This document shows positions 44,401 to 53,524 of a stretch of DNA of 64,000 nt, piece after piece; the stretch's first letter is position 1; every line of letters begins with the position of its first letter. The DNA comes from Pseudomonas sp. FEN (lineage in GTDB: Bacteria; Pseudomonadota; Gammaproteobacteria; Pseudomonadales; Pseudomonadaceae). The position numbers were made by a program, and so were the translations under genes. Under the pieces are notes generated by a model. The model was not told the DNA's origin. It made no database searches and saw only the letters and a list, made by a program, of their open reading frames with translations. The DNA lies in the NCBI RefSeq assembly GCF_904067045.1, contig NZ_CAJFDC010000012.1, positions 124,001 to 188,000 on the forward strand. Reading direction: 5' to 3'.

Positions 44401-45696
44401 TCACGCCATCTGGATGATGGTCTGCATGATGGTGCTCTGGGTGGAGATGGTCTTGGCGTTCGCCTGGTAGTAGCTCTGGCCCTTGATCAGGTCCACCAGC
44501 TCACTGGTCAGATTGACGTTGGAGGCCTCCAGGGAACCGGACAGGATCGAACCATTGGTCCCGACCGTACCGCCGTCAAAGGCCGGCTGGCCGGACGAGA
44601 ACGTCTCCTTCCAGCTGGTACCACCGACCGCCTGCAGGCCCTGCTCGTTGGTGAAGGTGGCCAGGGCCACCTGGCCGATCGCCTTGTGCTGCTGGTTACT
44701 GAAGTTGGCGGAGATCACACCGGTAGCGTCAATAGTGATGTCGGTGATCTGACCGGTGGCATAACCATCGTTGGTGATGTTGTTACGAGAGGTATCGGCG
44801 TTGAACTGGGTGGTTTTCGAAAAGTCGATGGCAATGCCTGCGGCATTGGCGCCCGCACCGTTCGCCGCCCAGACACCAGCGGTCACTTTGCCGGGCACCC
44901 AACCGGTAACAGTGATGCTGGTCTGGGCGGCACTGCCGCCGATGCTCTGCAACTTGCCCGCGGAATCAAAGACCACGGGCACTGGCACGGGGTCGGTGGC
45001 CCCACCCACCGTTGCCGCCGTGCCATTAGGATTGCGACCGTCAACTAACGAATAGACGTTCCAGGTATTGGCCCCGGTCTTGACCGCATACTGGTCCAGA
45101 GAGTGGGCATTGCCCTGAGTGTCATAGATGGTGGTGCTGAACGGCTTGGTGTAGCTCGCGGTATTGGTGACATCGAACGGTATGGTAATCGCCGTCGACT
45201 TGGAATCGAGATTGATCGTCGAGCCGATCTTGGTGGTGGTCTCGGGCGACAGGTTCGAGGTGTCGATCCGCAGATTGGTCAGCACACCTGGAATGATGTT
45301 GCCGTTGGCATCGGCGGCAAAGCCTTGCAGTTTCGCGGTGCCGTCGGTGTTGGTGACGTAGCCGTCCTTGTCGGTCTTGAAGGTACCGGCCCGGGTGTAA
45401 CTCAGCGAGCCGTTGCTGCTCAGGACGAAGAAGCCGTTGCCCTGTACGCCCATGTCCAGCACGTTGCCGGTACTGTCCATGCCGCCGTTGCCGAAGCTCT
45501 GCGTCACGTTAGCCAACCGTACACCGTTACCGACGGCCCTGGAGCCGGTGCCCAGCTTGGTCGCCGAGTACACGTCGGCGAATTCCGCGCGGGACGACTT
45601 GAAGCCGGTGGTATTGACGTTGGCAATGTTGTTGCCGGTGACGTCAAGTTGCTTGCTGGCCGCAGAGAGACCGCTCAAACCGATATTGAAAGACAT
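44401..45696 (-). CDS. flgE: Flagellar hook protein FlgE
   Basis: Structural subunit of the flagellar hook, exported by the flagellar type III system. The 431-residue protein begins SFNIGLSGLSAASKQLDVTGNNIANVNTTGFK, the conserved N-terminal flagellar rod/hook motif. It ends with the matching C-terminal helix (SSELVDLIKGQSYYQANAKTISTQ type: LTSELVDLIKGQ). The middle is the variable, Thr/Ala-rich hook domain. An AAGGAG site precedes the ATG. It is last in the flgBCDE operon, where it follows flgD by 31 bp. Confidence 0.95.
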   Translation of the reverse strand: MSFNIGLSGLSAASKQLDVTGNNIANVNTTGFKSSRAEFADVYSATKLGTGSRAVGNGVRLANVTQSFGNGGMDSTGNVLDMGVQGNGFFVLSSNGSLSYTRAGTFKTDKDGYVTNTDGTAKLQGFAADANGNIIPGVLTNLRIDTSNLSPETTTKIGSTINLDSKSTAITIPFDVTNTASYTKPFSTTIYDTQGNAHSLDQYAVKTGANTWNVYSLVDGRNPNGTAATVGGATDPVPVPVVFDSAGKLQSIGGSAAQTSITVTGWVPGKVTAGVWAANGAGANAAGIAIDFSKTTQFNADTSRNNITNDGYATGQITDITIDATGVISANFSNQQHKAIGQVALATFTNEQGLQAVGGTSWKETFSSGQPAFDGGTVGTNGSILSGSLEASNVNLTSELVDLIKGQSYYQANAKTISTQSTIMQTIIQMA

Positions 45697-45727
45697 GGTT
45701 CACTCCTTACTTCGTGTTGGTCGGCTC

Positions 45728-46456
45728 TTACAGGCCAATGGTCTGGACTTTGGACAGAGCAATACTGCCCAGGCCCGCCAGGTTGAGCATCATTTCGCCG
45801 CCGTTCTGGCCCAGGGTCACGCTGCTGACCGTAGCCGGCAGGTTGGTCGTGAGCGCCGTCGACGTACCGCTGATCGTCGCGGCGGCATTGAAGGTGTAGG
45901 TGCCGCTGGCCAGCAAGGTGCCGGAATCGTCCTTGCCGTCCCAGGTAAAGGCCGCATTGCCCGCCGGCTCGGAGCCCAGGGTCAGGGTTCTGACCACCTT
46001 GCCGCTGGAGTCGGTGATCTTCACCGTCGCGTCACTGACAGAACTCGGCACCACCGCCGTGCCACTGAAGGTCTTGCTGGTATCGACCACGGCCTGGGTG
46101 GTCGGCACGATGACCGAACGCCCGACCATCGACGAGGCCTGCAGCGCCTGGGACGAGGTGAAGGAGCCAGCAATATTGTTCACACTGGTGTTGAGCGTCT
46201 GGATACCTTCCAGACTGCTGAACTGAGCCAACTGCGCGACGAAGGCACTGTTGTCCTGGGGGTTGAGCGGATCCTGGTTCTTCAGCTGGGTCACCAGCAA
46301 TTGCAGGAACGCGTCCTTGCCCAGGGTCTGGCCGCCGGCGGCGCTGCTGATGGCATTGCCCAGCGCATCAGTACTTCCGGTAGTCGCCTTCTTGGAGTTG
46401 GCAACGATCGTATCAAGTGTCGTATTGCCGCTCGACGTAGTGCTGGAAACCGTCAT
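45728..46456 (-). CDS. flgD: Flagellar hook assembly protein FlgD
   Basis: Scaffold needed for hook polymerisation, a cap that is later displaced. The 242-residue protein carries the FlgD N-terminal signature LGKDAFLQLLVTQLKNQDPLNP, followed by the FQSSLEGIQTLN-like helix (AQFSSLEGIQ). The C-terminal half has FlgD Tudor/FnIII-like strands (AFTWDGKDDSG). Length fits the family. It is the third gene of the flgBCDE operon, and a GGGA ribosome site precedes the ATG. Confidence 0.94.
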   Translation of the reverse strand: MTVSSTTSSGNTTLDTIVANSKKATTGSTDALGNAISSAAGGQTLGKDAFLQLLVTQLKNQDPLNPQDNSAFVAQLAQFSSLEGIQTLNTSVNNIAGSFTSSQALQASSMVGRSVIVPTTQAVVDTSKTFSGTAVVPSSVSDATVKITDSSGKVVRTLTLGSEPAGNAAFTWDGKDDSGTLLASGTYTFNAAATISGTSTALTTNLPATVSSVTLGQNGGEMMLNLAGLGSIALSKVQTIGL

Positions 46457-46471
46457 AGGAATCGTCCCTTA

Positions 46472-46915
46472 TCACTGACCGAGGGTCAGGACCTTCTGCA
46501 TCATGGTTTTGGCGGTGCTCATAATGTCCGCATTGGTCTGGAACGAGCGGCTGGCGGAAATCATGTCGGCCATTTCCTGAACCACGTTGACGTTCGGGTA
46601 ATAGACATAGCCGTTGGCGTCCGCCGCCGGATGGTTCGGTTCATAACGGGCTTCAAGGTTGCTGGGATCCTCGACCACGCCCATGACCTGAACGCCGGCA
46701 CCGGCACCGTCCTGGTTCTGGAACAGCGAGTTGTCCGTCTGGCCTTGGCCGTTCTGGAACATGGTGGCGAACACCGGATGCCGGGCGCGATAGGTCTGGT
46801 CCATGCTCGACGAGACGGTTTCGGCGTTGGCGATGTTACTGGCGACGGTGTTCAGGCGAGTGGTCTGGGCACTCATGCCGGTACCGGCAATGTTGAAAAC
46901 GCTGGACAGGGACAT
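46472..46915 (-). CDS. flgC: Flagellar basal-body rod protein FlgC
   Basis: Proximal rod subunit. The 147-residue protein starts SLSSVFNIAGTGMSAQTTRLNTVASNIANAE, the rod N-terminal motif. It contains the FlgC-specific YEPNHPAADANGYVYYPNV stretch and ends with the C-terminal motif ASRSFQTNADIMSTAK. It is separated from flgB by 3 bp and from flgD by 15 bp, consistent with one transcript. GGAG precedes the start. Confidence 0.95.
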   Translation of the reverse strand: MSLSSVFNIAGTGMSAQTTRLNTVASNIANAETVSSSMDQTYRARHPVFATMFQNGQGQTDNSLFQNQDGAGAGVQVMGVVEDPSNLEARYEPNHPAADANGYVYYPNVNVVQEMADMISASRSFQTNADIMSTAKTMMQKVLTLGQ

Positions 46916-46918
46916 GAC

Positions 46919-47326
46919 TTACTCTCCGCGCAGGGCTGAGACCAGCCCTTTGAATTTTGCGTTCAGCAGGGTAAAACTGGCCTGGAAGTCGACCGAGTTC
47001 TTCGCATAGTTCGATTGCTCGATCTGCGCGTCCACGGTGTTCTGGTCGAGCGATGGCTGCGTCGGCGTGCGGTACTGCAGCGTGGCATCACCGTTGCTCA
47101 GGCCCTCGGCTTCGATATGGCGACTGTTGGTGGTGTTCAACGCAAAGCTGCCGTTCTTGACCTTGTCGCTCTGCTCGGCGAGCACCGAGGAGAAATCCAT
47201 GTCCCGCGCCTTGTAGTTCGGGGTGTCGGCGTTGGCAATGTTGTTCGCCAGAACTTCGGCGCGCTGGGCGCGGAAGGCCAGGGCTTGCTCATGGATGCCG
47301 AGCGCTTTATCGAAGTTGATGCTCAT
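46919..47326 (-). CDS. flgB: Flagellar basal-body rod protein FlgB
   Basis: Proximal rod subunit and first gene of the flgBCDE operon. The 135-residue protein has the FlgB motif RAEVLANNIANADTPNYKARDMDF and the C-terminal NSVDFQASFTLLNAKF helix. AAAGG precedes the ATG. A sigma-54 type promoter lies 65 bp upstream. Confidence 0.95.
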   Translation of the reverse strand: MSINFDKALGIHEQALAFRAQRAEVLANNIANADTPNYKARDMDFSSVLAEQSDKVKNGSFALNTTNSRHIEAEGLSNGDATLQYRTPTQPSLDQNTVDAQIEQSNYAKNSVDFQASFTLLNAKFKGLVSALRGE

Positions 47327-47390
47327 GTCGGGAAACCTTTAGCGGGTTGACCTGGTTTTGTGAAACCGGCTTTTCATTGCAAGTGACAAA

Positions 47391-47405
47391 GCAAGGCCCA
47401 TGCCA
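47391..47405 (-). promoter_or_regulatory. Sigma-54 promoter for flgBCDE
   Basis: On the minus strand TGGCAT, five bases, TTGC matches the sigma-54 -24/-12 consensus (TGGCAC-N5-TTGC) with one mismatch. FleQ/FleR-dependent sigma-54 control of flgBCDE is established in P. aeruginosa. The rest of the 240-bp gap up to cheR shows no gene. Confidence 0.75.
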
Positions 47406-47568
47406 ATTTCTCGATGCTGATAAATCAAGGGCTTGCGAGCAGGTGGCGGGCGGCAATGCCAGAAAAGCGGCAAGGCATTTCCGCCGAGTGCCGGTAAAGC
47501 GGCAAAACCGCCGGGCAAAAAAAACGGGAACCCACTGAGGATTCCCGTTTTTTTGTTGTGCTTGCCGC

Positions 47569-48396
47569 TTACTTGGCCTGGTAGATGATCCCCGGGCTGC
47601 ACTGCACCATCTGGTAATGGTCAGGCAAGCCGTTCAGTGCTTCCGAGGCCCCGAGATACAGGTAGCCGCCCGGCTTCAGGGTGCCGTGGATACGCAGCAG
47701 AATGTCCTTCTTCACTTCGGCGGAGAAGTAGATCAACACGTTGCGGCAGAATACGATGTCGAACTTGCCCAGACTCGCATAGCTGTCCAACAGGTTGAAC
47801 GAGCGAAACTCCACCCGATTCTTGATCGGTGCCTTGACCGCCCAGCGTCCCGGCCCCTTGGGGTCGAAAAAGCGTTGCAGGCGCTCGGGCGACAGGCCGC
47901 GACCAATCGCCAGGCTGTCGTACTCACCGCTCTTGCAGTTGGTGAGCATCAGCCCGGACAAGTCAGTGGCGACAATCTGCGCACCGCCCTTCAACTGGCC
48001 CATGTTGCTCCGCTCGAACTCATCGATCGACATCGAGATCGAATAGGGCTCCTGCCCCGACGAACACGCCGCCGACCAGATTCGCAGACGCTGGCCGGGA
48101 CTGGCCTTGATCATTTCCGGCAACACCTTGTTCTTCAGGACCTCGAAGGGATAGGTGTCGCGAAACCACAAGGTTTCGTTGGTGGTCATGGCATCCACCA
48201 CCTGCTCGCGCAAACCGCTGCGTGGCTGGGTCTGGATCCGCTGGACCAGTTCGCCAAGGGATTTGAGCCCCTGCTGCTCCATCAGTTTATTGAGACGGCT
48301 GGAAACCAGGTACTGCTTGTTTTCACCCAGCAGAATGCCACAGGCCTTTTCCAGGAAGACCCGGAACTGTTCGAAATCCAAATTACCCGTAGACAA
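47569..48396 (-). CDS. cheR: Chemotaxis protein methyltransferase CheR
   Basis: Methylates glutamates of chemoreceptors with S-adenosylmethionine. The 275-residue protein has the N-terminal CheR helical domain and the methyltransferase fold with RIWSAACSSGQEPYS (SAM-binding loop), DIVFCRNVLIYF and GYLYLGASE. The likely start is a TTG at 48396 with GAGG about eight bases upstream, giving MSTGNLDFEQF. It follows cheV on the same strand by 54 bp. In P. aeruginosa cheV-cheR are FliA-dependent. Confidence 0.93.
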   Translation of the reverse strand: MSTGNLDFEQFRVFLEKACGILLGENKQYLVSSRLNKLMEQQGLKSLGELVQRIQTQPRSGLREQVVDAMTTNETLWFRDTYPFEVLKNKVLPEMIKASPGQRLRIWSAACSSGQEPYSISMSIDEFERSNMGQLKGGAQIVATDLSGLMLTNCKSGEYDSLAIGRGLSPERLQRFFDPKGPGRWAVKAPIKNRVEFRSFNLLDSYASLGKFDIVFCRNVLIYFSAEVKKDILLRIHGTLKPGGYLYLGASEALNGLPDHYQMVQCSPGIIYQAK

Positions 48397-48450
48397 ATGA
48401 TGCCGCCTCTACAATCGTTGGTACCGCCAGGAACGGAGGTCCCTGGTCGT

Positions 48451-49377
48451 TTATTCTGCTGCCTTGATCCGGTCGACCACCCGTGCTGCCAGGTCATCGG
48501 GACGGAACTTGGCCAGGAAGTCATCAGCGCCGACCTTCTTGACCATTGCCTGATTAAAGACCCCTGACAGGGAAGTATGCAGGATGATGTGAAGTTTTTG
48601 CATGCGCGGGTCGTTGCGGATCTCGGCCGTGAGGGTATACCCGTCCATTTCCGGCATTTCGATGTCGGAAATCATCATCAGGAATTCTTCTTCCGGCTTC
48701 TTGCCCTCGTCGACCAGCTTGCGCAGGTAATCCAGCGCCTGCCGACCGTCGTTCAACGCCACCACTTCCACACCCACGGTCTGCAGGCAACGCGTGACCT
48801 GCTTGCGTGCCACCGACGAGTCATCCACCGTCAACACCCGCATCGACACCGCCCGGGCCTGGGTCTCGACATCGACCACGCCATGGGAGATGGATTCGGA
48901 GGTGGGCGATACCTCGGCGAGGATCTTCTCGACGTCGATGATCTCCACCAACTGGTTGTCGATCCGGGTCACCGCGGTCAGGTAGTGATCACGCCCGGTG
49001 CCCTTGGGCGGCGGATGGATCTCCTCCCAGTTCATATTGACGATGCGCTCCACCGACTTCACCAGGAACCCCTGGGTCTTGGTGTTGTACTCGGTAATGA
49101 TCACAAACGGATTACTTTGATCCTTCAACCCACCCGACCCGGTGGCCATCGCCAGATCCAGGATGGGAATGGTTGCCCCACGGATATTCGCCACGCCACA
49201 GACCACTGGGCTGGATTTAGGCATCAGGGTCAGCTTGGGGCACTGCAGCACCTCTCGCACCTTGAAGACGTTGATCCCGTACAACTGCTGGCCGTCCAGG
49301 CGAAACAACAACAGTTCCAGGCGATTCTGCCCGACCAGTTGCGTACGCTGGTTCACCGAATCCATTACACCCGCCAT
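48451..49377 (-). CDS. cheV: Chemotaxis coupling protein CheV
   Basis: A CheW-like coupling domain fused to a receiver. The 308-residue protein shows the CheW part (LFRLDGQQLYGINVFKVREVL, ANIRGATIPILDLA) at residues about 20-165, and a receiver domain at 175-308 with TVDDSS, the phosphoryl Asp in MISDIEMPEMDG, and the Lys near the C-terminus (ADDFLAKF). The ATG at 49377 was preferred to a GTG at 49386 because GAGAGG is then eight bases away. It is divergent from flgA over only 79 bp. Confidence 0.93.
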   Translation of the reverse strand: MAGVMDSVNQRTQLVGQNRLELLLFRLDGQQLYGINVFKVREVLQCPKLTLMPKSSPVVCGVANIRGATIPILDLAMATGSGGLKDQSNPFVIITEYNTKTQGFLVKSVERIVNMNWEEIHPPPKGTGRDHYLTAVTRIDNQLVEIIDVEKILAEVSPTSESISHGVVDVETQARAVSMRVLTVDDSSVARKQVTRCLQTVGVEVVALNDGRQALDYLRKLVDEGKKPEEEFLMMISDIEMPEMDGYTLTAEIRNDPRMQKLHIILHTSLSGVFNQAMVKKVGADDFLAKFRPDDLAARVVDRIKAAE

Positions 49378-49428
49378 GCCAGCCACCTCTCACCAAGCTT
49401 CATGATCCGACGCCTACTCGGCATTAAA

Positions 49429-49443
49429 CGGCACGAGCCTTGC
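49429..49443 (+). promoter_or_regulatory. Sigma-54 promoter for flgA, very close to its start codon
   Basis: CGGCAC, GAGCC, TTGC matches the -24/-12 consensus. The -12 element ends 13 bp before the flgA ATG, so transcription would start almost at the ATG. On the opposite strand a weaker sigma-28-like element (TATA, 15 bases, GCCGTTTA) could serve cheV. Confidence 0.6.
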
Positions 49444-49456
49444 TTTTTATAGTGTT

Positions 49457-50218
49457 ATGAAAGCACAAACGACATTTTTTCGACGCCTGACTTCACAGTA
49501 CCCCAGATTGCTTTGGGTCTTGGCGGTTTTATGCAGCCTGAACCCCGGCGGTGCTGCCCATGCTGAGTCGGCGACCCTACCTGATCAGCTTATCGGCGTG
49601 ACCCAGGGCTTTCTTGAGTTCACGGTAGAAGACTATCTGGCTACCAGTCAAACCGAAGGGCGCTACGAAATCCAAGTCAACCAGCTCGATCCCCGCTTGC
49701 GCATGGCCGCCTGCGACAAGGAATTGACAGCCACCCTGGAAAGCCCGGCCACGCCGATTGGCCGGGTTACGGTCAAGGTACGCTGCGAAGGTACCTCGCC
49801 CTGGACCGTGTTTGTACCGGCCCAGGTCAAGCTATTTCGCAATGTGGTGGTCGCCACGCGCCCGCTCAAACGCAGCGGCATCATCGAACCCGGCGATGTC
49901 GCCCTGCGCGAGCGCGACATCAGCCTGATCAATCAGGGCTTCCTGACGACCACGGATGAAGCCATTGGACAAAAACTTGTCCGACCAATGGTCATGGATC
50001 AGGTCATTACCCTGGTCCATCTGGAGCAGGCCGAGGTGGTTCGCAAGGGCGATCAGGTGGTCATCAGTGCGACAAGCGGTGGCCTGGTGGTCAAGATGCC
50101 AGGGGAAGCCTTGTCCAACGGTGGCCTCAACGAGCAGATCCGTATCAAGAACCTGAACTCCCAGCGAGTGATCAAGGCGCGAGTGACCGCACCGGGACAA
50201 GTGGAAGTCGCCTTATAG
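49457..50218 (+). CDS. flgA: Flagellar basal body P-ring formation protein FlgA
   Basis: Periplasmic chaperone for P-ring assembly. The 253-residue protein has a signal peptide (RLLWVLAVLCSLNPGGAAHA, cleavage about residue 35) and the FlgA SAF-type domain with RPLKRSGIIEPGDVALRERD and GQKLVRPMVMDQVI. No ribosome site is visible before the ATG, and the predicted transcript start is next to it. FlgA is first of a flgA-flgM-flgN-ycgR group on the plus strand. Confidence 0.92.
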   Translation: MKAQTTFFRRLTSQYPRLLWVLAVLCSLNPGGAAHAESATLPDQLIGVTQGFLEFTVEDYLATSQTEGRYEIQVNQLDPRLRMAACDKELTATLESPATPIGRVTVKVRCEGTSPWTVFVPAQVKLFRNVVVATRPLKRSGIIEPGDVALRERDISLINQGFLTTTDEAIGQKLVRPMVMDQVITLVHLEQAEVVRKGDQVVISATSGGLVVKMPGEALSNGGLNEQIRIKNLNSQRVIKARVTAPGQVEVAL

Positions 50219-50305
50219 AGAACTGGCGCTAAGCAGCAGCTTTTCCTAAACTGTGCTGCACACAGGAGCGCCGCCGACACGAGCAGACTCATTCTCATAT
50301 GAGCC

Positions 50306-50332
50306 TAAAGTTTCCCCGGGTATGGCCGAAAA
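50306..50332 (+). promoter_or_regulatory. Sigma-28 (FliA) promoter for flgM
   Basis: TAAAGTTT, 11 bases, GCCGAAAA matches the FliA consensus (TAAAGTTT-N11-GCCGATAA) with one mismatch. It sits 37 bp before the flgM start. FlgM inhibits FliA, so this forms a feedback loop known in other bacteria. Confidence 0.85.
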
Positions 50333-50369
50333 CAAGGCAAGCGTCCAAATACCCAGAGGTTTTTTCATC

Positions 50370-50690
50370 ATGGTCATCGATTTCAGTCGTTTAAATAACG
50401 CCCCGTCACTGACAGGCAGTACGCGCACCAGCGCCAGCAAGGAAGCCGATGGCTCCGGCAAGTCCGCGTCCGTGGAGACTCCGGCCGCACCGGTCAGCCA
50501 AAGCGGGGAATCGGTACACCTCAGTAATGAGGCTCAGCAGTTGCAACAAGTCACTGACAAGCTGCGCGATCAACCGGTTGTCAACAGCGCCCGCGTGGCC
50601 GAGTTGAAGCAAGCGGTTGCCGATGGCAGCTACAAGGTCGACAGCAACCGCGTAGCCAGCAAACTGCTCAACTTCGAAGCCCAGCGCTAG
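50370..50690 (+). CDS. flgM: Anti-sigma-28 factor FlgM
   Basis: Binds and inhibits FliA until the hook is complete, then is secreted. The 106-residue protein starts [16 protein letters not shown] and ends with the FliA-binding region [30 protein letters not shown], the signature of FlgM. The ATG at 50370 has AGAGG about ten bases upstream; a longer frame from 50253 crosses the FliA promoter and is rejected. The next gene, flgN, is 48 bp downstream. Confidence 0.92.
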   Translation: MVIDFSRLNNAPSLTGSTRTSASKEADGSGKSASVETPAAPVSQSGESVHLSNEAQQLQQVTDKLRDQPVVNSARVAELKQAVADGSYKVDSNRVASKLLNFEAQR

Positions 50691-50738
50691 GCTCAGGCCT
50701 GCGTCAGGCTTTTGGACGCTTAAAAACCAAGGCCAGTC

Positions 50739-51206
50739 ATGCACGACAACACTCTGCTGCAACTGATCACCGACGATTTCGCACCTGCTCAGGACCTGCT
50801 TGAGTTGCTGCGCGCCGAATCCCAGGCGCTCCATGGTCGCAATATGTTCGAGCTGGAAGACATTCTGGCGCGCAAGCAAGCACTGATCATTCTGCTGGAG
50901 CAGCATGGCCGCAAACGCAGCCAGGTGCTCGCCGGTCTCAATTTGCCGACCAACCGCGCCGGACTGGAACAGCTCGCCGCACAGTCCAGCATTGGCGAGC
51001 AATTGCTGAGTCAGAGCGATGTGCTGACCCAATTGCTGGCCGAATGCCAAACCGCCAATGAGCTCAACGGTCGCAATATCCAGGTTCAACAAGCGACAAC
51101 CGCAAACCAGTTGAAGATCCTGACCGGCGGCGAAACACCCGCCCTCTATGATGCGCGCGGCTCAACAGCGAAATCCGTGAAACCGCGTCCGCTCAGCCAG
51201 GCTTGA
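50739..51206 (+). CDS. flgN: Flagellar export chaperone FlgN
   Basis: Chaperone for the hook-filament junction proteins FlgK and FlgL. The 155-residue protein is almost entirely helical, with LLQLITDDFAPAQDLLELLRAE at the N-terminus, HGRNMFELEDILARKQALI and a Lys-rich region, as in the FlgN family. Sequence conservation in this family is low, so position after flgM is a main argument. AAGGC-type ribosome sequence precedes the ATG. Confidence 0.82.
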   Translation: MHDNTLLQLITDDFAPAQDLLELLRAESQALHGRNMFELEDILARKQALIILLEQHGRKRSQVLAGLNLPTNRAGLEQLAAQSSIGEQLLSQSDVLTQLLAECQTANELNGRNIQVQQATTANQLKILTGGETPALYDARGSTAKSVKPRPLSQA

Positions 51207-51301
51207 ACCGGGCCTTGCGCGTGCTCTATCAAGGCGCGCAACATGCTGGCAAAATGCTAGCCTTTGCGTGCAGTTGTATTTTGTCTGGAGATTGATGAAC
51301 C

Positions 51302-52045
51302 GTGTCCAATGCCCCAAGCGCGGATGATGCTCCGCAGCCACCCAAGGTGCTTAGTACACCTCTGGAAATTTCCGCCAACCTGCGGATGCTGCAGGAAAGT
51401 CATGACCCGCTGATCATCACCTTCCATGAGCGCAGTCAGCGCTTCCAGAGCTTTATAATCGACGTCAACCGCGAAGCCGGTACCCTGGCCCTGGACGAAA
51501 TGATGCCGCGCGACGGCGAACGCTTCCTGTCCGCCGGCGAACCCTTCCGGGTCGAAGGCTTTCACGAAGGCGTGCGTATCGCCTGGGAACAGCCGCACCC
51601 CATGACCATCGACGAGAACAACGGATGCTACCGTGGCTCGATACCCGATGAAGTGGTTTATCACCAGCGTCGCAACGCCTTCCGCGCGGCCTTGAAGCTG
51701 ACCGCGCTGGTCAATGTCGAACTGGGCGGCGAGAAGCTCAAGACACCGGTGAACGGCAAGTTGCTGGACATTTCCGCGACCGGTTGCAAATTACGCTTCG
51801 AAGGCGATATTTCCGACCGCCTGCAACTGGGCCAAGTCTACGAACGCTTCATTGCCGCCCTGCCCTTCGGCCCCATGACCGCCCCTGTGGAACTGCGTCA
51901 CCTGCACTTCGAGGAAAGGATCAACACCACCTTTGCCGGCGTGCGCTTCCACAACATGAGCGGCCTGGTCCAACGCCAGGTCGAGCGTTTCGTCTATCAG
52001 TTGCAGCGTGAAGCGCGGCGCTTCGATAAAGACGACGACTTCTGA
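51302..52045 (+). CDS. ycgR: Flagellar brake protein YcgR (PilZ domain)
   Basis: c-di-GMP receptor that slows the flagellar motor. The 247-residue protein has an N-terminal YcgR domain ([15 protein letters not shown]) and a C-terminal PilZ domain, with RxxxR in HQRRNAFRA and DxSxxG in [11 protein letters not shown]. The start is a GTG at 51302 with GGAG about 11 bases before; an ATG six bases upstream is out of frame. A strong terminator follows. Its place at the end of the flgAMN group links c-di-GMP to motility control. Confidence 0.9.
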   Translation: MSNAPSADDAPQPPKVLSTPLEISANLRMLQESHDPLIITFHERSQRFQSFIIDVNREAGTLALDEMMPRDGERFLSAGEPFRVEGFHEGVRIAWEQPHPMTIDENNGCYRGSIPDEVVYHQRRNAFRAALKLTALVNVELGGEKLKTPVNGKLLDISATGCKLRFEGDISDRLQLGQVYERFIAALPFGPMTAPVELRHLHFEERINTTFAGVRFHNMSGLVQRQVERFVYQLQREARRFDKDDDF

Positions 52046-52065
52046 GCCACCAGCCGCCATGAAAA

Positions 52066-52099
52066 ACGGGCCACCCTCATCAGGTGGCCCGTTTTTTTT
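52066..52099 (+). terminator. Rho-independent terminator after ycgR
   Basis: ACGGGCCACC (52066-52075) and GGTGGCCCGT (52083-52092) form a 10-bp stem with a 7-base loop, followed by a T-run. A-run on the left side allows use by the MFS transcript too. Confidence 0.9.
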
Positions 52100-52111
52100 A
52101 AGCCTGCCGCC

Positions 52112-53452
52112 TCAATTGCTCGACTTGTGCGCCGGCTCCGGGTCCGAGTCGTCCACCTCGGGCAGCACCTCGGCCTCGGGCGGTGCGGGCACGATGCTGT
52201 CGCACATCTGATCGAGCACGATCTGCTCATCGACCCGCGGGTCCAGCGCGGCCCCCAGCGGCGACATGGCTTCCGGCATGACTACGTGTTGCAACGGCGC
52301 ATCATCGACCTGATGCAGGTTGGTCACCGCCTTCGGCCGGATCCGCCACACCAGCAGCAAGGCGAAGAAACTGAAAAATGCATAGAGCATCTGGCTGCCG
52401 AACAGCTTCATCAGGACACCGGCTACCAGGGGTCCGATACTCGCGCCGATGCCATAGGTCATCAGCAGCATGGCCGTCAGCGAGACCCGACGATCCCCCT
52501 CGATATGGTCGTTGGAAAAAGCCACCGCCAGCGGATACAGGCAGAACTGCAGCAAGGACACCACGAAGCCCGCGGCGAACAGTACCTCCAGCGGTGCATG
52601 AGACATGATCGCCAGCGGCAATGAAGCCAGCGCCAGCAGGAAAGCGCTGCTGCGAATCAACAGCGCCCGATCATAGCGATCCGATAACCAGCCCAGGGGC
52701 CACTGCACCAGGAAGCCGGCGAAAATGCAGCTGCCCATGAACAGGCCCACCTGCTCGGTGGAGAGCCCTTGCTGGGATGCGTACAACGGCGCCAGGCCGT
52801 AAAAGGAGCCGACGATAATCCCGCCGCCAAGGACGGTAGTCAGCGACTGTGGCACGCGCTTCATGAAGAAGCGCGGTTCCAGCGGCGCCGGATGCAAGGG
52901 TGCCGGGTGAATCCGCCGGGTCATGGCCACGGGCACCAGGCACAGGGCAAAACACATTGCCACCACCATCAGCAGCTCCAGGCCCAGGGTCGGGTGCATG
53001 ACCAGGATCATCTGCCCGAGGATCAGCCCCAGGTAAGAGGCAATCATGTAGCCACTGAAGACCAAGCCGCGCTGCTTGGCTTCCGCCTGCTCGTTGAGCC
53101 AGCTCTCGATGACCATGTACTGGCACATCATCCCCAGGCCCACGATCATCCGCAGGAACAACCAGGCCGGCAGCCAGTCGATCAGGCCATGGCCGAGCAC
53201 CGCCGCGCCGACAAAACCGGCACACGTGGCATAGGCACGAATATGCCCGACCCGGGCAATCAGCCGGTGGCCGATCTTGCCGCCCAACACCAGACCGAAG
53301 TAGTTGGCGGCCATCAAGGCCCCCACCCACAGGCCGTCGACATGCTCGGCGGCCAGGCGCAGGGCCAGGTAAGTGCTCAACAGGCCCGAGCCGATCAACA
53401 TCATCAGCGAGGCGAAATACAACGCTCGAAAGGATTTCCAGATTTGGCGCAT
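52112..53452 (-). CDS. MFS transporter, YcaD-like
   Basis: A 446-residue membrane transporter with about 12 hydrophobic helices. The loop after helix 2 reads NYFGLVLGGKIGHRLIARVGHIR, the MFS motif A equivalent. Another loop (WPLGWLSDRYDRALL) repeats it in the second half. The C-terminal tail of about 60 residues is acidic and Pro/Glu-rich. The sequence resembles the YcaD/UMF subfamily; the substrate is unknown. It is monocistronic, convergent with ycgR. Confidence 0.85.
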   Translation of the reverse strand: MRQIWKSFRALYFASLMMLIGSGLLSTYLALRLAAEHVDGLWVGALMAANYFGLVLGGKIGHRLIARVGHIRAYATCAGFVGAAVLGHGLIDWLPAWLFLRMIVGLGMMCQYMVIESWLNEQAEAKQRGLVFSGYMIASYLGLILGQMILVMHPTLGLELLMVVAMCFALCLVPVAMTRRIHPAPLHPAPLEPRFFMKRVPQSLTTVLGGGIIVGSFYGLAPLYASQQGLSTEQVGLFMGSCIFAGFLVQWPLGWLSDRYDRALLIRSSAFLLALASLPLAIMSHAPLEVLFAAGFVVSLLQFCLYPLAVAFSNDHIEGDRRVSLTAMLLMTYGIGASIGPLVAGVLMKLFGSQMLYAFFSFFALLLVWRIRPKAVTNLHQVDDAPLQHVVMPEAMSPLGAALDPRVDEQIVLDQMCDSIVPAPPEAEVLPEVDDSDPEPAHKSSN

Positions 53453-53524
53453 CGGCGTTCCGAGCGGCTCCTTGAATGGGGTATCGGGCTATCCGACAAG
53501 ATAGCCCGAACGGGACGACTACAG

